From: Adiantum capillus-veneris
Taxonomy: Eukaryota > Streptophyta > Polypodiopsida > Polypodiales > Pteridaceae
Length of the DNA stretch: 64,000 nt
Assembly (NCBI GenBank): GCA_014529385.2
Contig: CM043967.1
Location: 88,275,278-88,339,277 of the forward strand
Direction of reading: 5' to 3'
Position numbers and translations under genes: made by a program
Shown here: positions 56,601-64,000 of the stretch, one piece after another
Numbering within the stretch: the stretch's first letter is position 1
Layout: each line of letters starts with the position of its first letter
The notes under the pieces: model-generated
Told to the model about the DNA's origin: nothing
What the model saw: the letters and a program-made list of their open reading frames with translations, nothing else
Databases searched by the model: none

Positions 56601-57957
56601 ACAAGGCAAGGATGGTCGCAAAGGGTTATACACAGACGTATGGCATAGACTATGAGGAGACCTTTGCTCCAGTGGCAAAGATGATGACTGTGAGAGCTGT
56701 CATAGCAGTGGCTGAATCTAGAGGATGGATTACGTATCAAATGGATGTAAAGAATGCCTTCTTGAATGGTGAGTTGCAAGAGGAAGTGTATATGGATCAG
56801 CCACCTGGTTATGTCGATCCAGGTTACCCAGATTATGTATGCAGACTTCTCAAAGCTTTGTATGGTTTGAGGCAAGGCTCTAGAGCATGGTATGACAGGA
56901 TTGCCAAGTATCTTGTCAGTATTGGTTTTAGGAGAGCTCATGCTGATCATTCACTCTATGTACGTGAGAGTAATGTGGGGATTGTGGTCATTACCATATA
57001 TGTAGATGACCTTATTATTGTTGGTGACAATGCTATGGAGATTGACCATGTGAAGGGTCTTCTCAAACAGGAGTTTGAAATGAAAGATTTAGGCAAGTTG
57101 CGCTACTTTCTTGGCATTGAGGTGATCAGGACTCAAGAGGGTGTATGGCTATCACAGAGACATTATGCTTTGGACATGTTGTCAAAGTATGGTATGGCTG
57201 ATTGTAAGCCAATTTCTATTCCCTTGGATGTGAATGCAAAGCTGAGTGCAGAGAAGGGTGATGTTGTTGAGGATGTCAACATGTACAGGAAGATTGTGGG
57301 TAGTCTAATCTACTTGACTATCACGAGGCCAGACTTGAGCTACACAGTAGGCTTGGAGAGTCAGTTCATGGAGCTTCTGAGGAAGCCACATTTGGATGGA
57401 GTACGACGCACACTTAGGTATGTGCAAGGTACTCTTGACTACGCATTGTTCTATGCAGCAGATGCACCACTAGCATTGTATGGGTATACAGATGCAGATT
57501 GGGCAGGTAGCATTGTTGATAGGAGATCTACGAGTGGCTTCATGTTCTCTTTTGGGAGTGCTGCTGTTACTTGGAGCAGCAAAAAGCAGCCTACGGTTGC
57601 TTTATCGAGCACAGAGACCGAGTACAGAGGTGCAGCAGTTGCGGCGTGTGAGGTAGCTTGGCTACGCACATTACTTGAGGACCTGGGAGTGCAGGTGGAC
57701 TAGCAGATTTTCATCCATTGTGACAACCTCAGCAGCATGCAGTTGGCTAGGAACCCAGTGTTCCATGCCACGACCAAACACATAGAGGTCCATTACCACT
57801 ACGTTCGAGAGCGAGTGTTGGCGGGCGACATCGAATTGGTCTACGTCAGCACAGAGGAGCAGATAGCGGATATCTTTACCAAGGCCCTCGGAGGCAAGAA
57901 GCTTCGACGTTTTCGGACTATGCTTGGACTCTGCGACATGCAGAGCTCGAGGGGGAG
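53648..57957 (+). pseudogene. gag-pol: C4 gag-pol polyprotein
   Basis: ATG at 53648 (MSDGFSQIVTEKLEKNNYP). UBN2-type Gag; one-base shift near 53755; RG tract with only two GAGGTA units; TAG at 54448-54450; knuckle CWTCGERGHMSRDC (about 54477); protease WYVDSGASNHMTS (about 54663). Integrase: HTDVWGPTN (about 55273), FIDDHTRKVWVYF, LRSDGGGEYF and PQQNGVAERKNRH. A frameshift near 56145, then RT: CKWVYKTKHKANG, YQMDVKNAFLNGEL and ITIYVDDLIIVGDN (about 56990). RNase H: YGYTDADWAGS (about 57478) and SSTETEYRGAAV. TAG at 57701-57703 (CAG in the duplicate at 46351). It ends near the PPT gaggggga before the 3' LTR. Four defects, all catalytic motifs present. Confidence 0.92.
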
Positions 57958-58279
57958 TGTTGAGATGTCTAGCTCTACACCTTGAGCTGGCATCCACTAC
58001 GGGTCTTGGCCGCTTACGGCATTTACTCACTGGCGCGTTAGGTGATCGACACGGAGGATCTCTGCTAGTGATTCTACAGCTGGACTACACTTATAGTGCC
58101 AGCCTAGTACGCTTCTAGCGAGTTCACACTTAGTGACCGCATGTACATATGTGCTACTTTTCAGCTTTAGCACTTAGTCATTTTGTACTCTCTTTTCTGT
58201 GAAGAAGAAGAAGAAGCTTTCCATCTCTGTGTGCTTTGTGCTTGTCTTGTGTAGCTCTCTTGCATCCTCATTCTTTACA
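57958..58279 (+). repeat. C4 3' LTR
   Basis: 322 bp TGTTGAGATGTCTAG ... TTCTTTACA, followed by GAGTT. Confidence 0.93.
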
Positions 58280-58284
58280 GAGTT

Positions 58285-58823
58285 CTCTAGCAAGCTAGCC
58301 CCTTTGTAACTTTTGCTTGAAAATGGCCATGGTGATGGCATTACAAGCCGGTGTATGTGTTTTTTGAAGTGCAATCAAGCCACAGTTGCCTCCCAAGCTC
58401 TTGTTTCCCCTTCCCCCTTTCTCTTTCTCTTGCTTTCATGTCCCTCCTCGGTGTCGGCTGTGTGGAAGTGTGTGCCCCCCCGGACCGATGGTGTTTTGAG
58501 TGAGAGAGTGAGATTGAGTGGTTGTGTGCGTGTGTAAGGGTGGAGACAGGCAGTGGTAGTAGGTGTACCTTGTGTGGTGAGTTTGTAGACTGTGTGAGCA
58601 GTGGAAATTGAGCAGGCGGTGGTTTGCTAGTGCTAAGTGTTTCTTTGAAGGTGTTTTTTGAGAGGATAGGGGTGCTGTGAATACCCTGAGCTATAGAGAG
58701 GCCCGTTTGTTTGTGCTGGGTGTGTTCCCCCATTCCCCCTCTCCATCTTCTGGTTCCCCCACTGAGGAGCACATTGATTGCTCCCAGTTGATCGAAAAGA
58801 AGCGGTTTTTCGTGTTGGAAGTC
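58285..58823 (+). other. T5 leader or LTR part
   Basis: Non-coding sequence before the Gag start codon; G/T-rich (gtgtgcgtgtgtaagggtgg), no clear PBS. Confidence 0.45.
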
Positions 58824-59612
58824 ATGGCAGGTAGAAGCTATGGACCGATTTTCACAGGAGACGAGAGCCCTGGCGAGTGGATGTCAGATTTTGAGCTGTA
58901 TATGCTATCATTGCGTATGCCGAACGAGGATAGGAAAATGCAGACTTTTCCTTTGGTGATGCGTGGTAGAGCTAAAGCATGGTACGATGCATTGGAAGGT
59001 GAGCCGAAGCAAGCATGGCCGGCTCTACGGCTGAGGTTTCTTTACGACTTTTGCAAGGAGACTTCCCCAGTCGAAGTGGATGCAAAGCTGAAGACGCTTA
59101 AGCAAGATGCAAGTGAAGAGTTCAATTTGTTTTTGGGTCATTTTGAAGAATGTTGGGCAGAATTAGCGGCAGCCATGCAATTGGCCAATGGAGATTACTT
59201 CAAGCTAGACAAATTCATGGTGTGTCTGCACCCCAAGGTGAGAGAGAAAGTTGATTTCGAGAGCCCAGAGAATTATAATGGTGCGCTAGCCATTGCACGG
59301 TCGAAGAGCAGGAAGATAAAGAAGAAGATAGAGCAGGGCGTGTCAGGCTACGAGACGATGGCCCATGTTCAACCGCAGAGTCCGAGAGAGGATGGACATG
59401 AAGAAAATCAGGGAATTCGAGGTGTAGCTGTTGTGTCACAAAATTGGGTGCGCACAGTGCAAGATTTATCCGAGCAGATGCAGGAGTTGCGGCTCAGTGT
59501 CATGGATAGAGGACAACCAAGAGGAGCAAGGGGCAGGGCACGGCCACTGCCTAGTAGGTGTTACAATTGTGGAGAAGAAGGACACTATGCGCCTGATTGT
59601 CCTCAACCGTAG
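58824..59612 (+). CDS. gag: T5 Gag
   Basis: 262 codons from ATG 58824 (gtcATGgca). The first part is a retrotransposon Gag (capsid) domain: GDESPGEWMSDFELYMLSL, MRGRAKAWYDALEG, ALRLRFLYDFCKE, FNLFLGHFEECWAEL, FMVCLHPKVREKV. A basic linker follows, then a zinc knuckle CYNCGEEGHYAPDC four residues from the stop (TAG 59610). Open throughout. The stop may be natural or a mutation, since the following sequence in the same phase is RG-rich (YPLFGRGRGQGQYNGP). Confidence 0.85.
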   Translation: MAGRSYGPIFTGDESPGEWMSDFELYMLSLRMPNEDRKMQTFPLVMRGRAKAWYDALEGEPKQAWPALRLRFLYDFCKETSPVEVDAKLKTLKQDASEEFNLFLGHFEECWAELAAAMQLANGDYFKLDKFMVCLHPKVREKVDFESPENYNGALAIARSKSRKIKKKIEQGVSGYETMAHVQPQSPREDGHEENQGIRGVAVVSQNWVRTVQDLSEQMQELRLSVMDRGQPRGARGRARPLPSRCYNCGEEGHYAPDCPQP

Positions 59613-59842
59613 AGAGAAAGACGAGGTATGTACCCGCTTTTTGGTAGAGGTCGAGGTCAAGGACAGTACAATGGTCCAAGAGAGCAAGCGGTGGAGAATC
59701 CGGTGCAGCCAGCTCCGCAAATCGGAGGTGAAGTTCCAAGAGTTAACATCATAGGGGTGGACAAGCGGCCAATAAGAGGACAAGAGTTGAGAGGGAGACA
59801 CAGGTAGAACGGGAAACTAGAGCTCGCAAGGGCAAAGAGAAG

Positions 59843-62233
59843 GTGTACGAAGGCAGAGAGCAGCCTGAGCCTAGCAAAAGAAGGAGGCATCGCAAAATCA
59901 AACAAGGGGATTTCCAGCTAGGACGAGGCTATCCCGAGTACAATCTGGTGAGTGATGTTCAAAATCAAAAGATAAATATTACATTTGGTCAGTTGTTAGC
60001 TGTAAATCCAAAGTTAAGAAGGCAGTGGTCCACAAGTGTTAGCGCCAGACTACCAAGAGCTAAGGGAAATTTCCAAGCAGTGCAAAACATGGCTTTGAGG
60101 GTAGGTAGCCCCACTGATGTCCTTCCATTGGTGGATGCGATTGTAGAGAAGAGGATGCAGGTACAAGCCTACATAGACAGTGGAGCACAGGTTTGTGTCA
60201 TGACGGAAGCAGCCATGAAAGAGACGGGAGTCAAGGCAGTAGTCAGGTCAAATGTGCGCATGAGGATGGCTAACCATACCAAAGCCAGGTGTTTGGGGGT
60301 GGCGCAGGATGTGAAGGTCAAGGTGATGGGCATAGAGTGCCTAATTGACTTCTTTGTGATGAAGGCAGGAGATAATGCTTACCCTATCATTTTGGGTAGG
60401 CCATGGCTTTTGGCAATAGGTGCAAAGCAGGATTGGGAGAGAAAAGTGTTCACATTGCCTGACAAAGAGAGAGGCAGACAAATTGTGCTTGATTTGAAGA
60501 CCAAGGAGAGCGGTTCTCGTCCTATGGCAGTTAAAGATGAGGGCGATACGACGAGATATGAGTACGAGACTGAGACGGGCTATGATGAAGGCTATACTAG
60601 CACAGAGAAAGAGGAGAGCGAGGATGACATGTTGAAGATAGATGCAGACTTGTTCGGAGTGACCATAGACGACTCTCCACCTAAAGAAGAAGATATGCAG
60701 CCTCAAGCTCATGGTTTAAGCATAGAGGAGGTTTCGAGTATGATAAGTGAAGACCTTACCAAAGGGGAAAGGGAGAGCTATGTTCAACTGTGTGAATCCT
60801 ATCCAAATCTATTTGCTACGGAGTACAAGCATTTGCGAGGTGTAAAAGGGGTGGAGCAGAAAATTGTTCTTATGGAGGGACATAAACCTAAAGCACAAAA
60901 GCTGAGAAGACTAGGAGAAATTCAAAAGGAAGCCCTTTGGCAGGAGATCAATAAGTTATTGGATGCAGGCATCATATATCCTGTGAAGGAGTCAGAGTGG
61001 GTCTCGCCAGTGGTCATAACCCCTAAGAAGAATGGAAAATGGAGAGTGTGTGTCAACTACAAACCATTGAATGCCACGACCAAGAGGAAGCACTACCCCT
61101 TGCCGTTTCAAGACGAAATCCTAAACCAGGTGGCTGGGCATGAGAGGTACTCGATTATGGATAGCTTTTCAGGGTACTTTCAGATAGGGATCGCACTTGA
61201 AGACCAGTTGAAGACCACATTCATATCGCCATGGGGTTGTTTCGCTTACCGCAGGATGCCATTCGGATTAGTGAATGCATATGCCACGTTCCAAGGTTGG
61301 ATGAACAGGGTATTTGGTCCATACTTGGGCCGTTTTATTAGGGTCTTCATGGATGATATCGGCTGCTACAGTTCAAGGTTGGAGCACCTATCGAAGCTCT
61401 AGTTATGCTTTAAAAGGCTTAATGAAGAAGGAGGTCAGCTGAACCCCAAGAAGTGCAAGCTAGCACAGCCTCGAGCACAGCTGTTAGGTCATATGGTGTC
61501 GCAAAACGGTATAGAGGTGGATCCCGAGAAGGTGAAGGCGTTGGTGTTGATGGAGCCACCATCAGATGCTCAAGGTTTGGCTTCATTTGTTCATAAGCTG
61601 AAGTATTTGTCGCATTTCTTTTGGATGCTGTCGCAATATGTGCATCCTCTTCAAAAGAGGGCTCAACAAGTGCATGGCTATGAGTGGGATGAGGAAGCTC
61701 AAGAGGATTTTGATAGGGTCAAAGAGATTTTGTGTCAGTTGCCAACGGTGTGACCTCCCAATCGAGAGGACGACTTCTATGTGTCTATAACAGTGGGCAC
61801 AGTTGCTATTGGAGCAGTTATATTACAAAAGGTAGGGAGGAGCTACAAGCCGATATACTTTGAGAGCAGGGTTATTAGCCCAGGAGAGGCTACCTACATC
61901 GAGGCGGAGCAGTGGGTGATGGCTCTAGTCTTCGCTTGTAGGAAGTTCAAAGTCCATTTGATTGTGCGTAAGTTTTTTGTGTTGACGGCTAATAATCTAT
62001 TGCCAGAGGTAGTGCTACATTTGAGGCCAGGAAGGAGGATTATGAAGTGGGTGTTGGAGCTACAGGAGTTCTAGTTCGAGTTAAAGGTGGATCACACGAG
62101 TCGGTCTCACCTGGCAGACATTCTTGCCAGCAAGGCTATCGATTTGCTGGCCTATCCAAGAGTGGTGCGAGATGAAGGTAAGGAGGAACCTGACTTGGAG
62201 AATGCTTTTACTATGTGGTTTGATGGAGCATAT
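59843..62233 (+). pseudogene. pol: T5 protease, reverse transcriptase and RNase H
   Basis: One frame with three stops: TAG 61400-61402, TGA 61751-61753 and TAG 62072-62074, each a single C-to-T change from CAG, CGA and CAG. Protease: QAYIDSGAQVCVMTE (about 60167) and IILGRPWLLA. RT: LDAGIIYPVKESEWVSPVV, KNGKWRVCVNYKPLN, FSGYFQIGI, RRMPFGLVNAYATFQ and catalytic RVFMDDIGCYS (about 61345; FMDD in place of the usual YxDD). RNase H: DDFYVSITVGTVAIGAVILQ, EATYIEAEQWVMALV and TANNLL, where an Asp is usual at the first N. The frame ends in FTMWFDGAY, the opening of a second, archaeal-type RNase H, where C5 interrupts it. Confidence 0.87.
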
Positions 62234-62239
62234 CGAAGG

Positions 62240-62427
62240 TGAAGGGGATCGGGGAGCACCACAGACGGAGAGTGAGAGAGAGAGAAGGAGACACACACAC
62301 GATGTGGGTGGGGAGACTCCAAAGAGTGAGCAGCCCCTATACACTTATGCTATGTATAAGGTATACAAGTCAGTGGGCGCCCAGACTCTGGGCGGCCGGG
62401 CAAGGCACAGGCGCCTATACCCCAACA
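62240..62427 (-). repeat. C5 3' LTR
   Basis: 188 bp, TGTTGGGGTATAGGCGCC ... CCCCTTCA on the minus strand. It has a perfect 8-bp stem with one-base loop (CGCCCAGACTCTGGGCG, 62378-62394) at the position of the weaker stem in C2. Confidence 0.8.
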
Positions 62428-62506
62428 ACCTCCCACTTAAAGGCGACTGTGCCTTTAAGCAAGGGAACCTAGTCTAAAGACTAAAAAAGGTGAGAGAAAA
62501 CCGCTC

Positions 62507-64000
62507 TCAACCGATGCCCACTGGCTGGCTGTGATCGTGTGCATCCGGCTGTCCTGCTCCCGTGTAAGTCCATACACCTCCAGACGTACCGCACACGTAC
62601 TGCAAGTATGTACGCAATACCTGCAAACCTCCCCTATGCTCTATGCCGAGATCAGTCATTGAACGACTGATCAACCCTGCTGCAAATGCTCCCACTGCAG
62701 CTGCTATGTCGGGCCTCGAGATCAGCATCTCGTACATAAGGACACCGAACGTTGATGCAACCCTGGCAACCTCTGCCACCTCCAACTCAGAACTCAACAC
62801 ATGGCAATCCTGTCCCCTATCATAGAGACCATGGCACTCTGACTCCGAGCTCTGGAGTGACTCCTCGTGCCCACCACATATCACATGTGTACCAAGTGTA
62901 TCCATATGTCCTGAATCTGCATCAAGCTCTGGCATAAGCATATCAAGAAATGACTCCACAATAGTCGACATCTCAACATCCATGTGAGTCATCTCTGTCA
63001 TCACCTCTGATGACTCATCCTGCTGTGACTCACTAGAGCTGTCCCGCTCTACCTGTGCATCCGTAGACGCAACCTGCACAACAAGGTCACTGCTCTGTAC
63101 TCCATGCAAAGCATCCTGCAACCCACAAGCAAAAGAGACTCGCCTACTCTCTTGCTCTCTACCTGGCTGCATGATCACAGAGACAACACCGTCTCTCGCG
63201 TGATCCACATGCAATGGGTAACCTGTACCACTCCTGGCACCTCTCGCAATCACTAGCGAACCCAAATGCATCACAAAATCTCGCTCTCGTAGCGAAATCT
63301 GACATCCACAATCTCTAAGCTGACCAATCGAGATCAAACTCACTGTCAAATCTGGTACATAGCGCACATGTCGTAACAAGTAAGATGCACCACTCGGTAA
63401 TGACAGTCTCACATCTCCTGCACCTGCTATCGCATGCACCGATCCATCGGTCAAACGTACACTGCCAAGCATCCCGCTAGAATAGCTACAAAACCATGCA
63501 CGATGCGACGTGACATGAAACATAGCATCTGCGTCTAGCAACCACTGCGAAGGGAGTGCACTATCCACATGTATAGCATCTCGTGCATAGCTCGAGGTAA
63601 AAGTGACATCCCCGTCACTAGTATACTCCGACACTACATGTGCCTCAACTGTCAAAGCAACTGAGTCCATGGCATCACTACATACATCTCTGAGACTGCC
63701 ATGTCTCCTACGATGTCGCATACGACGAAAACAGCGCCGTCTAATGTGTCCAGAATGACCACAATACCAACATGTTACCTGTCGGCGTGCTCGTGAATGT
63801 ACATGTCTCACATGAGTCCGTGATGACTCAGATCTATCATACATATCATGTAATCTGCGCCAAAGTGCTCTCGAAGTAGTCTCATACATAACAAGAGCAT
63901 ATACAGATTCCGCAAGGTGCAAAGAGAGCGTAGATAGTGCCATCTCCTCTAGCTCCTGCCACTGATCATCAGACATGTTTGAAGGTCTACCTACATCACC
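62507..64000 (-). CDS. C5 fused Gag-protease-RT-tail ORF, 5' end outside window
   Basis: 489 codons from the first ATG (63976) and still open at the edge. Residues 1-47 match the Copia Gag N-terminal half (ALSTLSLHLAESVYALV, LWRRLHDMYDR; compare C2). About 130 residues of Gag are skipped, then zinc knuckle CWYCGHSGHIRRRC (69-82). A protease-like domain follows with WLLDADAMFHV at 145-155, where catalytic DSG is replaced by DAD, and LRHVRYVPDLTVSLISIGQL. An S/E/D-rich linker (300-400) precedes an RT connection-domain tail (FGVLMYEMLISRPDIAAAVGA ... LRTYLQYVCGTSGG, 410-466). Integrase and the RT core are absent. It ends with a stop at 62507, about 70 bp before the PPT. It could be a non-autonomous Gag-like protein or a fortuitously open deletion product. 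Confidence 0.75.
   Translation of the reverse strand, partial: GDVGRPSNMSDDQWQELEEMALSTLSLHLAESVYALVMYETTSRALWRRLHDMYDRSESSRTHVRHVHSRARRQVTCWYCGHSGHIRRRCFRRMRHRRRHGSLRDVCSDAMDSVALTVEAHVVSEYTSDGDVTFTSSYARDAIHVDSALPSQWLLDADAMFHVTSHRAWFCSYSSGMLGSVRLTDGSVHAIAGAGDVRLSLPSGASYLLRHVRYVPDLTVSLISIGQLRDCGCQISLRERDFVMHLGSLVIARGARSGTGYPLHVDHARDGVVSVIMQPGREQESRRVSFACGLQDALHGVQSSDLVVQVASTDAQVERDSSSESQQDESSEVMTEMTHMDVEMSTIVESFLDMLMPELDADSGHMDTLGTHVICGGHEESLQSSESECHGLYDRGQDCHVLSSELEVAEVARVASTFGVLMYEMLISRPDIAAAVGAFAAGLISRSMTDLGIEHRGGLQVLRTYLQYVCGTSGGVWTYTGAGQPDAHDHSQPVGIG

Larger units (their letters stand above)
44814..58279 (+). mobile_element. C4: Copia retrotransposon, TSD GAGTT, with an 8.4-kb block spliced in
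   Basis: The 5' LTR at 44814 is preceded by GAGTT (44809-44813); the 3' LTR at 57958-58279 is followed by GAGTT (58280-58284). Between the 5' LTR and the C4 leader (from about 53575) lies a copy of 5206-13964 in the same orientation. C4 proper (leader, gag-pol, 3' LTR; 53575-58279) is a full-length element of the C1 family. C4 is nested in T5. Confidence 0.88.
58285..62239 (+). mobile_element. T5: Ty3/gypsy element, truncated by C5
   Basis: Gag, protease, RT and RNase H in order on the plus strand. Its upstream part is separated by C4 (left piece 44540-44813), and its RNase H region is cut at 62239 by C5. Integrase and 3' LTR are not in the window. LTR ends and PBS were not identified. Confidence 0.85.
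62240..64000 (-). mobile_element. C5: Copia-derived element with internal deletions (partial)
   Basis: 3' LTR 62240-62427 (minus), PPT AAGTGGGAGGT (62428-62438), and a long coding frame reaching the window edge. U3 start TGTTGGGGTATA and PPT are shared with C2, so the two are related families. Left flank GAAGG (62235-62239); the other end lies outside. Confidence 0.8.

Overview
This window is plant nuclear DNA made almost entirely of transposable elements. I found no host protein gene, rRNA, standard tRNA or CRISPR array. The plant assignment rests on LTR retrotransposons whose primer-binding sites (PBS) match the 3' end of initiator tRNA-Met (TGGTATCAGAGC) or a tRNA-Asp-like end (TGGCGCCGCTGCCGGGGA), plant-type Copia and chromodomain Ty3 proteins, long GA/CT microsatellites, and heavy nesting. 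The species cannot be read from the sequence. A large repeat-rich land plant genome (for example a fern or gymnosperm) would fit, but this is a guess.

Layout, using labels coined here. T1 (1-~7840, minus) is a Ty3/gypsy gag-protease remnant. It is split by N1 (833-4066, a rearranged small retroelement with inverted LTRs and two tandem-repeat arrays) and by C1 (5206-7326, a deleted Copia). T2 (7990-~10218, plus) is a Ty3 integrase/chromodomain remnant. C2 (10224-30790, minus, Copia) contains T3 (15505-30537, plus, a gag-protease-only Ty3 element), which contains C3 (22897-28074, plus, a nearly intact Copia with identical LTRs). Then come a solo LTR (S1, 31053-31752), a broken LINE (31758-34000, minus), and non-coding DNA. 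T4 (35621-44534, minus) is a second gag-protease-only element of the T3 family. C4 (44814-58279, plus) is a Copia into which an 8.76-kb copy of 5206-13964 has been spliced. C4 lies in T5 (Ty3, plus, to 62239), whose RNase H region is cut by C5 (62240-64000, minus), a Copia derivative with one long open frame.

Target-site duplications (TSDs) fix the nesting: AGGCG (N1), ATATC (C1), TCTAT (C2), GCTGG/ACTGG (T3), CATCT (C3), GAGAT (T4) and GAGTT (C4). By LTR divergence C3 is the youngest (no difference seen in 227 bp). Many broken reading frames carry CAG-to-TAG or CGA-to-TGA changes that can be polarised against a second copy in the window, as expected from deamination of methylated cytosine in silenced elements.

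The most unusual items are: N1, a TSD-bounded element with inverted LTRs; the splice of the duplicated block into C4, proved by C4's GAGTT duplication lying 13.5 kb apart; the T3/T4 family, with four Gag zinc knuckles (three with an atypical CX2CX3HX4C spacing), a DGG protease motif, four W-x-P-K repeats and, in T3 only, an extra acidic ORF; and the C5 open frame, which joins Gag pieces, a protease lacking its catalytic motif and an RT tail.
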